From UBA11612 sp965228575 (GTDB taxonomy: Bacteria > Pseudomonadota > Alphaproteobacteria > Rhodospirillales > Rhodospirillaceae), in the NCBI GenBank assembly GCA_965228575.1, contig CBDDHW010000072.1, positions 69,169-133,168 on the forward strand: 64,000 nucleotides of DNA. The letters run 5' to 3'. The position numbers were made by a program, and so were the translations under genes. Numbering within the stretch: the first letter of the stretch is position 1; every line of letters begins with the position of its first letter. Below are positions 44,357-54,030 of this stretch, piece by piece. The notes under the pieces were generated by a model. The model searched no databases, had not been told where the DNA came from, and worked only from the letters and a program-made list of their open reading frames with translations.

Positions 44357-45967
44357 ATGACCCGCTCACCTCACATCCTGTGTTACGCACCATACACAAC
44401 CTGGTCTATTCACAGCGCTCGCCAAGTCACAATACTTCAGGCGCTACGCGTGCGAGGCTGCACCGTAAGCTACGTTGCGTGCGACGGCGCCTACACCGAT
44501 TGCGATATTACACAGCAAGCGACGGGGGCGGTTGCTGCGCGAGACAATTCGACATGCTTGACCTGCCAAGCGTCCGTTGCCGCGCGGCTCGCAACATGGA
44601 AAATGCCATACCGTTGGATCGGCCGCTGGATCAATCGCGAAGATGAAATTGAAGCGCGCAACTGGATCTTAAATATGGAGGCGGTAAATTTTCCATCGGC
44701 CGCATACAACCAATGGAAAATTGGTGAGTGGGTAAAATCTAGCGTTCACACCCACTTTAGAGTCAATACTCTAGACTTGAACGACCCAAAGATTGCCGCG
44801 ACTTATGGCAGTTATCTGTATAGCGGCCTGCTGGCGTCACTCGCATTGTCCCGCCTCATGGATGAAGAGAAACCGGATGCGCAGTTGTTGTTTAACGGCC
44901 GCATGTCCTCGACCCGCATCGCTCTAGAGCTCGCCAAAGAACGAGGGATCCGAACGATTTGCGAAGAACGATGCCCGGTTGTTGGACGCGTTCGCCTTTT
45001 TGACAATGCCAATTGTCTCAGCGTCGAGGACACGGATGTCTTGTGGGATGCATGGAAAGACACGCCTCTTTCGCGAGAAGAAATCGAAGAGCTAGCTACA
45101 TTTTTGCGATCGCGCTGGCACGGCAACTTGAAAGACGTCGCAGTATTCAGCCACAAAATGCAGCCCGAGACGAATGTAAGAACTCAGCTCAATTTGTCTG
45201 CAGACAGGCCAGTATGGGTTCTCTTTACATCAAGCATGGACGAAACCATCGACAAACCGAGAAAAGAAGGGGTCTTTCCAAGCCACCAAGCTTGGGTAGA
45301 GGCGACCGTCGAATACGCTCGTAGAAATCCAAAGGTTCAACTTCTTATCCGTGTGCACCCAAACGCGGGCGGGAGCAAAGCCCTAGGGCGAAATTCTCAA
45401 GATGAAGAATTTTATAAAAACCTCGCCGCGCGGGCACCGGAAAACGTTCAGGTTCTCGACAGTGACAACCCGACAAGCAGCTATACATTGGCCGCAGTCG
45501 CTGATGTCGGGTTTATCTGGTATTCGACAATCGGACTCGAAATGGCGGCTATGGGTAAACCGGTTGTACGCGCGGGACGATCTTGGCTAGCGTATGCAGA
45601 TTTTATGTACAGTGCATCGAGCATCGAATCCTATGAAGCGCTCCTTGACAGATTAATTGGCATTTCTGGCAAAACATTCGAAATCGACCGCCTGGTGGGC
45701 GCGTGGCGCTTTGCATACGTATGGTTCTATAGGCAATCCATTCCTTTTCCGCTCGTAAATCAGCCCGATTGGTACGTAGGCGATCCGATATACGAGAGTA
45801 TCGATGAGCTTAAACCTGGACGGGATGACGGGTTGGATCGAATTTGCAGTGTCTTTATCGACAAAATGCCCCTCTACGGCCCGGCGGACCCGCCTTCATC
45901 TCGCCACAAAAATGTCGAGACTGAAGAAATCTCGACGCACGCCGCACAACTCATAAAGTGTGAATAA
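44357..45967 (+). CDS. Capsule-polysaccharide-biosynthesis-like transferase (GT-B)
   Basis: The 536-residue soluble protein has an N-terminal part with A-P-Y-T-T-W-S-I-H, a Cys-containing insert, N-G-R-M-S-S-T-R near 180, and a C-terminal part with L-L-I-R-V-H-P-N near 330 and G-L-E-M-A-A-M-G-K-P-V-V near 393-404. This matches the capsule synthesis/CDP-glycerol transferase style of GT-B enzymes. It probably transfers a sugar or sugar phosphate in surface polysaccharide synthesis. Acceptor unknown. It marks the left end of the nonulosonate region. Confidence 0.75.
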   Translation: MTRSPHILCYAPYTTWSIHSARQVTILQALRVRGCTVSYVACDGAYTDCDITQQATGAVAARDNSTCLTCQASVAARLATWKMPYRWIGRWINREDEIEARNWILNMEAVNFPSAAYNQWKIGEWVKSSVHTHFRVNTLDLNDPKIAATYGSYLYSGLLASLALSRLMDEEKPDAQLLFNGRMSSTRIALELAKERGIRTICEERCPVVGRVRLFDNANCLSVEDTDVLWDAWKDTPLSREEIEELATFLRSRWHGNLKDVAVFSHKMQPETNVRTQLNLSADRPVWVLFTSSMDETIDKPRKEGVFPSHQAWVEATVEYARRNPKVQLLIRVHPNAGGSKALGRNSQDEEFYKNLAARAPENVQVLDSDNPTSSYTLAAVADVGFIWYSTIGLEMAAMGKPVVRAGRSWLAYADFMYSASSIESYEALLDRLIGISGKTFEIDRLVGAWRFAYVWFYRQSIPFPLVNQPDWYVGDPIYESIDELKPGRDDGLDRICSVFIDKMPLYGPADPPSSRHKNVETEEISTHAAQLIKCE

Positions 45968-46058
45968 CGATTGAGAGTGATACGTTCACTTATAGGGTAA
46001 AAAACTCTATGCTGGAGCAAACTTGGAAAGCTCCATCATTTGATTGCCGCAGGAAAAA

Positions 46059-46454
46059 ATGACACTTAAATTTTCTCAAATCTCATTCTTTGTGGCTGCA
46101 ACAGCGATTGCGACCATCAGTATGTTTCAAAGTGCGCAAAGCGCCCAATGCGTAAATGTGTCACTCCTTGATGCAAACGGTGTGATTGTTCCGACCGACG
46201 AGCCGGTCGTTGGGATGATGGTCGGCGGCGTACCGGCGATTGAAGGGAATTTTCCTCCACATGTCGGGAGGTCCGCCGGGAGTGAGGCTCCGTGTCCACA
46301 ACCCCTCGTCGATCAAGTTACAGAGCTTTTTACACAAACCTGCACGACCTCTGAGCGGCGCGACACCGCCGCCCAGCAATTCGGTGTTGATGCATCTGTT
46401 ATTGCGAAGGGCTGTTTGGATATGAATGAGGCGCTAAACGAAGGCGAAGATTGA
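46059..46454 (+). CDS. Small secreted protein, unknown function
   Basis: ATG 46059 is preceded by AGGA. The first 29 residues form a Sec signal peptide (F-F-V-A-A-T-A-I-A-T-I-S-M-F, cleavage likely after S-A-Q-S-A). The mature protein of about 102 residues has four Cys, which could form two disulfides, in segments Q-C-V-N, A-P-C-P-Q, Q-T-C-T-T and K-G-C-L-D. It is probably periplasmic or secreted. No family recognised. Confidence 0.7.
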   Translation: MTLKFSQISFFVAATAIATISMFQSAQSAQCVNVSLLDANGVIVPTDEPVVGMMVGGVPAIEGNFPPHVGRSAGSEAPCPQPLVDQVTELFTQTCTTSERRDTAAQQFGVDASVIAKGCLDMNEALNEGED

Positions 46455-46468
46455 TGTGGGAGCGGGCT

Positions 46469-47689
46469 TTATTGCCGCTCCACAATCCGTTCCAGCTCTC
46501 CAACAACCCGGTCGACATCGGACTCATTCATAGCCGGAAATAGCGGCAAACTCAGACATGACTCGTAGTATTTTTCTGCCCCGGGAAGTTGGAGCGGGCC
46601 ATACAGGTTCTTGTAATACGGCTGCAAATGCACTGGCAGGTAATGGACTTGGGTTCCAATGCCCGCCGCAGACAAAGTATTCATTAAAGCGGCCCGGGTC
46701 ATACCGGTAGATTTAAAGTCGATGTGAACCACATACAAATGCCATGCTACACGCCCGCCGACCCGAGCGATGGGCTGCACGATAGGTGACAAACTTGTGA
46801 GCAATTCGTCATATCGTGCAACCAGAGCCGCGCGCTGCTCAATATTCGATTCAATTTTTTTGAGCTGACTTAGACCTAGAGCGCAATGAATATCGCTCGC
46901 CCTATAATTCCAACCCAGATTTGCCATCTCATAGTACCAGGGGTTGGGCTCTCCTTCAGGCGAGAGCGCTAAATTTGGCGCCTGGGGTGCATCCGGCGTT
47001 CGCTCCATGCCGTGATTCCTCAAAGTTTTCATCCGTTGAGCCAGTGGCGCACTATTGGTCGTAATCGCCCCACCTTCCCCCATCGCAACTGTCTTTACTG
47101 GATGGAACGAAAAGCAACTCATCTCGCTGAACTCACAAGACCCAATCGCGGAGGAACTGCCCGCATCCCTGTAATGCCCCCCTATTGCGTGACAAGCGTC
47201 CTCAATTATTGCGACGTCATTCACCCGCGCGATTTTTGCGAGTTCAGCCATATCACAGCACTGGCCGTTAAGATGAACGGCAACCGCGGCCTTAACGGAA
47301 CCAGGAGGAGCCTGATCCAACGCGGCCTGGAAGGACTCAGGGGTCATCAAGCCAGTCGATGCATCAACATCCGCGAAAATAACATCCGCATTGACGTAAC
47401 GCACCGCGCTCGCGCTGGCTAAAAAAGTAAGAGTTGGAACGATAACGTAATCGCCCCGCTCCACACCAAACGCCGCCATCGCCAAGTGCAAGGCTGCGGT
47501 GCCCGAAGAACATGAAATCGCATCCTTTGCACCAGTCAATTTCGCCAGAGCAACCTCAAAATCCGCCACAACTGGACCATTCGTCAGCGCACCTGAGCGC
47601 AAAACCGAAACCACTGATTCGATATCGGCCTCGTCTATGGTATGACGACCATAAGGTAGGAACTTGGATTCACCATTCATTGCGTGCAC
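46469..47689 (-). CDS. pseC: UDP-4-amino-4,6-dideoxy-N-acetyl-L-altrosamine transaminase
   Basis: The 406-residue DegT/StrS aminotransferase has the PseC-like opening L-P-Y-G-R-H-T-I-D-E-A-D-I, T-F-L-A-S-A-S-A-V-R-Y, E-D-A-C-H-A-I-G-G, and the PLP Lys199 in F-H-P-V-K-T. PseC aminates the PseB product with glutamate in pseudaminic acid synthesis. A second ATG three codons in is possible. pseB, pseF and a PseH-like gene lie in the same region, which supports this over other sugar aminotransferases. Confidence 0.85.
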   Translation of the reverse strand: MHAMNGESKFLPYGRHTIDEADIESVVSVLRSGALTNGPVVADFEVALAKLTGAKDAISCSSGTAALHLAMAAFGVERGDYVIVPTLTFLASASAVRYVNADVIFADVDASTGLMTPESFQAALDQAPPGSVKAAVAVHLNGQCCDMAELAKIARVNDVAIIEDACHAIGGHYRDAGSSSAIGSCEFSEMSCFSFHPVKTVAMGEGGAITTNSAPLAQRMKTLRNHGMERTPDAPQAPNLALSPEGEPNPWYYEMANLGWNYRASDIHCALGLSQLKKIESNIEQRAALVARYDELLTSLSPIVQPIARVGGRVAWHLYVVHIDFKSTGMTRAALMNTLSAAGIGTQVHYLPVHLQPYYKNLYGPLQLPGAEKYYESCLSLPLFPAMNESDVDRVVGELERIVERQ

Positions 47690-47813
47690 AGTCCACGATA
47701 TTTTCCGCTCCCAGACTCAAGCCTCGACTCGTCGAGACGATGTACTTGGTACAGGTGTAGCAGACGTCGGAAATTGCTGTATATGATATTGTATTGATCA
47801 TGAGACAAAGTTA

Positions 47814-48575
47814 ATGCATCTCAAAGATATAGAAGCGCGCAACGCGGAAGCTTTAGAGTTAATCAGGCAGAATCCTGATGGGGTTGATATCGAGGGTTAC
47901 CCGGAGGTGGGATTTTTCGGGTATTACGAAGTCGATATTTTCGAATGTCCGACCTTTTTAATGTTCACGAACAACGACTGTCCCCGTGGATGGGATATCA
48001 TGTTCTTGCGCAAATTCGAGCCTCAGTCGATGAAGGTGTGGTGCCGATTGGCTCGAACAGCAACTGGCATTCTAGACATCGGCGCACATGTCGGCGTCTA
48101 CAGCCTTGCCGCGGCGGCTCTGCGTCATGACATAAAAATTCATGCATTTGAGCCAAACCCCTATGCCTTCAGTCGATTAAGAATGCACAAAACGATCAAT
48201 GCCTTTGACCAAATTATTGAACACCGGGTAGCTGTTGCTGAGCAAGACGGGATCTCTAGATTTATTTGGGCGAAAAAAAGTACATCGCAAATTTCTTCAG
48301 GCGGGTCCCTCACGAACCGAAGTGGAAATAGGGGATTAGAAGAAATCGTCGTGCAAACGGCTAAGCTGGACGACAAGGGGCTCGCTCAAACTCTTGGCGA
48401 CAAACCGCTATTAAAAATTGATGTCGAGGGCGCGGAAGCAGTGACTTTTCACGGTATTACCGAAATTATCGCATTGAAACCTGATATCATTCTGGAGACC
48501 TTCTCTCAGCGGTCCTGCGACATAATCAACGAAATGCTTATGCCGGTGGGTTATAATTTTTTTTCATATTTCTGA
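47814..48575 (+). CDS. FkbM family methyltransferase, C terminus frameshifted at a T8 tract
   Basis: The 253-residue open frame has I-L-D-I-G-A-H-V-G-V near 84-93 and the FkbM segment P-L-L-K-I-D-V-E-G-A-E near 197-207. It ends abruptly after G-Y-N-F-F-S-Y-F, just past a run of eight T at 48557-48564. If one T is removed, the frame continues for about 40 plausible residues (H-I-S-E-D-Q-G-R-V-E-P-L-D-K-L) to a TAA at 48694-48696, as expected for the family. Either a sequencing error or a switchable tract. It is a likely sugar O-methyltransferase. Confidence 0.82.
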   Translation: MHLKDIEARNAEALELIRQNPDGVDIEGYPEVGFFGYYEVDIFECPTFLMFTNNDCPRGWDIMFLRKFEPQSMKVWCRLARTATGILDIGAHVGVYSLAAAALRHDIKIHAFEPNPYAFSRLRMHKTINAFDQIIEHRVAVAEQDGISRFIWAKKSTSQISSGGSLTNRSGNRGLEEIVVQTAKLDDKGLAQTLGDKPLLKIDVEGAEAVTFHGITEIIALKPDIILETFSQRSCDIINEMLMPVGYNFFSYF

Positions 48576-48816
48576 GGACCAGGGCCGTGTTGAACCGCTG
48601 GATAAGTTATACCCACAAAAAATGGAGCCGGGAGGGAGTTTCAATCAACTTATTACGACGCGTACATCTGAAGAGATCGGCGATCTCGCGTCCTAATCAC
48701 CCTCGTGCAAATTCCCTTCAACTTTGGAACTAGGGGCACTATCGATAAGATCGCCGACGATCAGGGTTCACAACGAACATTGACAAGTCCACCCATTAAA
48801 TTCGGCATTTTCAATA

Positions 48817-49887
48817 ATGATTGACACGTCATCGAAAATTTTTCACAGCAAGTATCTGCAAGGCGAGGCCGAACTGCAGAATTTTATCCTCTATCTTTTG
48901 AAAGGAGGCATACCCAAACAGAGTCGAGATGCTGTTGGGCGAGCCGCCGCGATGTTCGTTCAACAAAAAACCGCTGCTTTTGGGTTAGACGTTAGCGGCG
49001 CAAAGTTGAATGAAGCCAATCGAGAATCTATTGAAAGCCTCCGAAATGAGGGATACGCGCTGGCAAATTCTGCTTTCCCACCGGCCGCAATTCCCGCCAT
49101 TGAACAATTTATCGAATCTCTGCGAGTCAATTACGGCTATATCGGCCATGACGAGGAAGGTCAAAAAGGAGAAATCCACCTCGCTGATCTCCCGCCCAAC
49201 GTTAGATTTGCCCATTACAGATCAGAAGAAATTTGCGCGTGTCCTGAAATATATAAAGCCGTTCATGACCCACGGCTGATAAATGCAATGACGATTTATT
49301 TGGGCGCACCGCCCACCATTTCCTCGGTCTCTCTTTGGTGGTCTTTTCCATCAACTCAGGAAGCTGGCGGGATGCAAAAATTTCACCATGACCGCGGCGA
49401 CTTCCGATCCTGCAATCTTTTTGTGTATCTGACAGATGTGTCAGAGGATACTGGCCCCCACACTTTTGTGCCACGAACACATAGCTTCAATGTATTGCAA
49501 TCCCTCGCGCTAGAACGGTTTGGCAGAGACAAAGCTCTGTACAGAGAATTTTGGCAATGGATTGAAATTCACAGAAAATCTGACGAAGAGATTCTCAAGT
49601 GGTTTCACAAAAACGAAATCAAGGTTTTCACAGGTCCAAAGGGAACTGCATTCTTTGAGGATACTCGGGGCCTTCACAAAGCCACTCTGCCCATATCCGG
49701 ACCGAGATTGGCGTTTGAAATTGTGTATTCCACGCTACCAAAATATACCGAGAATATCGTAACTATCCCCCGCGAAAAATCTAAGCTTCGACACGGAGAC
49801 CGCGTCCTTGGATCCGCTCGTACGATACGCGACGCGGCAAATTTATTCGTAACACAATCGACCGCAGTCTTTAGGGCTCATGTTTGA
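48817..49887 (+). CDS. Phytanoyl-CoA dioxygenase-like Fe(II)/2-oxoglutarate oxygenase
   Basis: The 356-residue protein has the metal triad H-x-D in F-H-H-D-R-G-D near 188-194 and a distal His in R-G-L-H-K-A near 284, with a 90-residue N-terminal helical extension. It is only distantly like the PhyH protein at 2.0 kb. In a glycan region it may hydroxylate a sugar or lipid precursor. Its stop lies inside the convergent methyltransferase end (17-base overlap). Confidence 0.75.
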   Translation: MIDTSSKIFHSKYLQGEAELQNFILYLLKGGIPKQSRDAVGRAAAMFVQQKTAAFGLDVSGAKLNEANRESIESLRNEGYALANSAFPPAAIPAIEQFIESLRVNYGYIGHDEEGQKGEIHLADLPPNVRFAHYRSEEICACPEIYKAVHDPRLINAMTIYLGAPPTISSVSLWWSFPSTQEAGGMQKFHHDRGDFRSCNLFVYLTDVSEDTGPHTFVPRTHSFNVLQSLALERFGRDKALYREFWQWIEIHRKSDEEILKWFHKNEIKVFTGPKGTAFFEDTRGLHKATLPISGPRLAFEIVYSTLPKYTENIVTIPREKSKLRHGDRVLGSARTIRDAANLFVTQSTAVFRAHV

Positions 49888-50653
49888 TTCTCGCGATCAA
49901 CATAACTGCCCCTTTTTGATCATCACCGTCGGGCTGTTGTTGAAAATAAACAACATCAAGCTTGGGACCGACCAACGCTTTGAGCTCTTCCACACTCCCG
50001 TACATTGACCCTACAATCTCGTCCCCGGAAGAATTGCCCGCAGCGACAACGCCTCGGCCATATCCTGGTTCATACGTGAGCCCGATTGCGATAATTCCAT
50101 TGTGCGTGCAAACCCGCAGCATCTCATCGACGGCACGTTGTGGAGAGCTACTATATCCCAAGACCCAGCTTGAAATGACGATATGAAAACTACGGTCTTC
50201 GTAGGGCAAATTGTGCATGTCTCCCGCATCGATCAGAGGAGAACAAGAAATTAAATCTAGCGCGCTAATGTTTCCGGGATTAAATCCGGCGCCAATAAGA
50301 TGAAAAATTTCCATCTCAGTTCTTGGGCCGATAGACAACACTTTCATTTTAGGTGCGTAACTAAAGACCGGGTCTAATGACGTTAAGGGATTGATTAAAC
50401 GTCCTGTTCTAGTGAAAGACCCAAAATCATCTTTCTCGAGCTCTTTACGGTTGTGGCTCACCGAGCCCGGCATCACTCCTTGATCCAAGTCTTCATGAAC
50501 CCTGAGGTACCTTTCCCCTCGCCGCCACCGGTCCAACGCCAAATACCGCCGACATTCACCGCTCAACAATATGTCAGCTGGACGTTTCGCGAGAATCTTA
50601 AGCATGTGATCTAATTGTTGAGTTGAAACGCTGAGAGCCTTGGACTCGCTCAT
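49871..50653 (-). CDS. Class I SAM-dependent methyltransferase
   Basis: The 260-residue protein has K-V-L-S-I-G-P-R-T-E-M-E near 96-107 as a variant motif I, then I-S-A-L-D-L-I-S and H-N-L-P-Y-E-D-R-S-F-H-I-V-I-S-S-W near 149-165, the Methyltransf_11 style. The N-terminal 90 residues are separate and helical. Convergent overlap with the oxygenase is seen at its 3' end. Substrate unknown, presumably a glycan intermediate. Confidence 0.72.
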   Translation of the reverse strand: MSESKALSVSTQQLDHMLKILAKRPADILLSGECRRYLALDRWRRGERYLRVHEDLDQGVMPGSVSHNRKELEKDDFGSFTRTGRLINPLTSLDPVFSYAPKMKVLSIGPRTEMEIFHLIGAGFNPGNISALDLISCSPLIDAGDMHNLPYEDRSFHIVISSWVLGYSSSPQRAVDEMLRVCTHNGIIAIGLTYEPGYGRGVVAAGNSSGDEIVGSMYGSVEELKALVGPKLDVVYFQQQPDGDDQKGAVMLIARIKHEP

Positions 50654-50857
50654 CTAAATCTCCGGGATCAAATTTCGTAATGCCTCACGGGGGGAAAATT
50701 TCACAAGCCAACCATGCTTACACGGAAACACCCTCGGCTCACAACACCATCCATTGCGCTGACGAATGCAATCCAACTACACTTCCACTCAAAGGAAATC
50801 CCATTGGTGGCGAGGACGGCTATAGCTCAATATTTTTGCCCGCTCCGATTCAAACGC

Positions 50858-50871
50858 AAGGATGTACATTG
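50858..50871 (+). promoter_or_regulatory. Ribosome binding site deciding a TTG start
   Basis: AAGGA at 50858-50862 followed six bases later by TTG (50869-50871) in frame with the GNAT domain. This fits the family length much better than the ATG at 50680, whose 63 extra residues look non-coding. Confidence 0.6.
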
Positions 50872-51399
50872 GCCCGCTTTCCACAGATAGATACCCAACG
50901 TTGCACTTTGGAGCAATTTACAGAGCGACATCTGACCGATCGCTACGTTTCGTGGCTGAACGACCCCGAAGTCGTGCGCTATAGTGAACAACGTCATAAA
51001 ACCCATGATCTCGAATCTTGCCAGGGGTATATGAAATCGTTCGATGGCACACCGCACTACTTTATTGCCATTTCAGAAACGCATCAGGGCCTTGGTCACA
51101 TTGGCAATTTAAATGTTTATGTCGACCAAAATAATCAATCGGCAGATGTCGGAATCCTTTTAGGACATAGAGAAATTTGGGGTCAAGGATACGGCGTCGA
51201 AGTATGGACCGCAGTGTGTGATTACCTACTGCACAATCTAGGACTGCGAAAAATAACGGCTGGAACCAGCGCAAACAACATCGGAATGCGAAACATAATG
51301 AAACGAACCGGTATGGTCGAAGATGGGCAACGAAAACGCCAACTTCTCATCGAAGGCGAAGAAATTGATATTGTTTACGCCGCACTATTCAAGGAATAG
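50869..51399 (+). CDS. GNAT N-acetyltransferase, PseH-like candidate
   Basis: From TTG 50869 the protein has 176 residues, the size of RimJ/RimL-like acetyltransferases. It shows Y-V-S-W-L-N-D-P-E-V-V-R-Y-S near 26-39, G-H-R-E-I-W-G-Q-G-Y-G near 101-111 (acetyl-CoA loop Q/R-x-x-G-x-G type), and A-N-N-I-G-M-R-N-I-M-K near 138-148. In pseudaminate clusters such an enzyme (PseH) acetylates the C4 amine of the PseC product; position among pseB/pseC supports that but does not prove it. Confidence 0.75.
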   Translation: MARFPQIDTQRCTLEQFTERHLTDRYVSWLNDPEVVRYSEQRHKTHDLESCQGYMKSFDGTPHYFIAISETHQGLGHIGNLNVYVDQNNQSADVGILLGHREIWGQGYGVEVWTAVCDYLLHNLGLRKITAGTSANNIGMRNIMKRTGMVEDGQRKRQLLIEGEEIDIVYAALFKE

Positions 51400-51421
51400 C
51401 CTTGAATACGACTTATGCAGT

Positions 51422-52757
51422 CTAAGACCTAATCTCGGGAATTAAGACAAACAAGCTTTCATCCAAGGGGTACAGACTTACGTGGGCTGATACGCCTATA
51501 TCGTTCAAAGCCAAACGCAGCCGTTCGGTCATTTCATCAGCCTCGAGATGAAACTTGTCCTTTCTAAGGTCCGTTAGCGGTGTTCGCCGGTACCCCTCTC
51601 CTCGCATAGGCGGTATGCGTCCGCTCGACGCCGCCGCACAATGCTCTCGCAATTGATTCAATAATTCATCAGCGATTTTTTCGTTCGCTTCGCGGTCATC
51701 AATTGTGAATTGGTTCGCGAGAAACTTGGTGCGGTTATCTTCGTTATCTTTGATTGGCCCGCTACCGGTTTCGAAAAATTCAACCATTGCTTTCGACGCA
51801 TCTTGCCAAGAATTGAATGTCGGATTGACATGATTTGTCGCGAAATCAAACGTAGGGTGGGGGCCCGGCACAACGTTCACCACTGGCTTACCCATGAGGG
51901 CTGCTTCTAAGCCGGTCGTACACGTCGTATGCACGACAAGCTCCGATCCCAGAATCCACGGATGAGGGTTGGACCGCGGAACAATATGTAAGCGCTCGCA
52001 ACTTCCGTATCGGTCTTCCCAGAAATCTGCAATTTCGCCGGGATGCGGCCTGAGAATAATATTTTTCTCGGGAAGAGTCTCGATGGTCCAGTCTATAAGA
52101 TTGACCATCGCCTCTCGGTTAAGCTTCTCCCACTCCCATTTCAACTTATACTCGGTAATGCTTTCTTTGCTGGAGGTATCCAACAATCCGGCCAGTGCCG
52201 CAATTTGAGCGACATGATTTTTATCTTTCCAAATACTATTTATCTGAGCGTAATTGGTATTGAACAAAATATACGGACCATACGCATCTGTGATTTCTTT
52301 GACTTCAGCCTCAAAGTGTTGGTGACGCGTAGAAGATAGAAAATCAACGCGCGCGTTTCCTACGGTACGAATTCGGCCGCGCAGAGTAGGGAATCGTCGT
52401 TCAATCACCGCTTGATGAAGCTGGCTTTGTGCAAAAAAGACATCGCAATTTTCCGCAGCCTCGCGACTAAAGACCTCGAGAAAACATTCCTCTTCCGTAC
52501 AGACCAAAAACCTCCTCGTCCGTTGACGCGACGATGTGACCTTTGGACCTAAAATCTGCCATGGGTTTGGCTTGAATGCCGTTTACTGTTTTAAAAAGCA
52601 CAACACCTGGAGGAAGCGCGTCGGCATTTGAAAACAAGGACCATTGCTGGCCAAAAAAAACCACGACACCGGCCTTGAGCAAGCGGGCCGCGATAAGCAA
52701 ACGAGACTCAAGCTCCCGCTGCTTGATCTCCAATCCCAAATACGCGATAGATTCCAT
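51422..52757 (-). pseudogene. Surface carbohydrate biosynthesis protein, frameshifted
   Basis: Two overlapping open frames encode one protein. The first (52757 down to 52467) has Y-L-G-L-E-I-K-Q-R-E-L-E-S-R and K-G-H-I-V-A-S-T-D-E-E-V. The second (52507 down to 51422) continues with C-T-E-E-E-C-F-L-E-V-F-S, R-V-D-F-L near 55, N-I-I-L-R-P-H-P-G-E and G-L-E-A-A-L-M-G-K-P-V-V. Removing one base from the A run at 52506-52510 joins them. The intact product would be about 440 residues of a GT-B-like polysaccharide biosynthesis family with the conserved R-P-H-P segment. Whether the gene is truly broken cannot be told from one sequence. Confidence 0.8.
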
Positions 52758-52959
52758 AAAGCGCTTACCAACAATCGGGCGTCCGACGCATACCGCCCGT
52801 TTCAGATTAAATACTTGTGATTTGCAAGATTATGCGACTTTTCGTCGGTAGCCTATGACTTGCCAACGACGCTCAGAGCAGACATAAATCCTTCCAATTC
52901 ACTGCTCTATGCCATACTCAACCACAGCATATCAACATTACTAAAACCGGACCAATTAC

Positions 52960-53964
52960 ATGTTCGACGACGCAAACATTCTCGTGACTGGGGGAACAGG
53001 CTCCTTTGGCCAAAAGTTCACGCAATCAATCCTAGAGGCGTACAAACCCGCTCGTTTGATCGTGTACTCCCGCGATGAACTGAAGCAATCACAGATGCAA
53101 GGGACGTTCCAACAACCCTGTATGCGGTACTTCATTGGAGATGTCCGAGATCGCGAACGCTTGTCTATGGCAATGCGAGGCGTCGACTATGTCATCCACG
53201 CTGCAGCTTTAAAACAGGTCCCAGCCGCAGAGTACAATCCGATTGAGTGCATCAAGACCAATATAAATGGCGCCGAGAACGTCATTCACGCCGCGCTTGA
53301 AAACAAAGTTGAGAAAGTCATCGCCCTCTCAACCGACAAAGCCGCAAATCCGATTAATCTTTACGGCGCGACAAAGCTTTGTTCAGACAAACTTTTTGTC
53401 GCCGCTAACAATCTCGTCGGCAACAGCCCTACACGCTTCTCCGTCGTCCGTTACGGCAACGTCGTTGGATCGCGCGGCTCAGTGGTCCCCGCCTTTCGGA
53501 CCATGATCGAACGCGGAGATGATCACCTACCCATAACCGATCCACGCATGACTCGGTTTTGGATTACACTGCAGCAAGGCGTGGACTTTGTAAGGGATAG
53601 CTTTACGCGCATGCGCGGCGGTGAAATATTCGTTCCCAAGCTCCCCTCAGTTCGCATCACCGACCTCGCCGCAGCGATGGCGCCGGACATGCCGACACGC
53701 ACAATCGGAATTCGCCCGGGAGAAAAATTGCACGAAGTCATGTGCCCCTCCGATGATTCACACCTGACCGTTGAATTTAAAGGCCATTACGTTATTCGCC
53801 CAGCAATTACGTTCTGGGAAAATTTTGAACCAGACTACGAAACGGATGACAGCGGAGAGTCGGGCACGCCGGTCGCGGAAGATTTCGAATACAGCTCAGG
53901 TACGAATCCGGTTTTTCTCAGTGTCGAAGAGATTAAAGCTGTTAATTCCGCTGCGAATGCATAG
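52960..53964 (+). CDS. pseB: UDP-N-acetylglucosamine 4,6-dehydratase (inverting)
   Basis: The 334-residue SDR has T-G-G-T-G-S-F-G at 10-17 and the PseB hallmark S-T-D-K-A-A-N-P-I-N-L-Y-G-A-T-K near 127-142, in which Thr-Asp-Lys and Tyr are catalytic. It inverts C5 while forming UDP-2-acetamido-2,6-dideoxy-L-arabino-hexos-4-ulose, the first step to pseudaminic acid. C-terminal residues 290-334 are an acidic extension. It is transcribed alone, in a + strand gap between - strand genes. Confidence 0.93.
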   Translation: MFDDANILVTGGTGSFGQKFTQSILEAYKPARLIVYSRDELKQSQMQGTFQQPCMRYFIGDVRDRERLSMAMRGVDYVIHAAALKQVPAAEYNPIECIKTNINGAENVIHAALENKVEKVIALSTDKAANPINLYGATKLCSDKLFVAANNLVGNSPTRFSVVRYGNVVGSRGSVVPAFRTMIERGDDHLPITDPRMTRFWITLQQGVDFVRDSFTRMRGGEIFVPKLPSVRITDLAAAMAPDMPTRTIGIRPGEKLHEVMCPSDDSHLTVEFKGHYVIRPAITFWENFEPDYETDDSGESGTPVAEDFEYSSGTNPVFLSVEEIKAVNSAANA

Positions 53965-54030
53965 GCGCACATTAGCAAACATCACAACACGTTCGTTCGA
54001 GAGTGAATTTCGCTCGCCGCTCCGTCCGTC

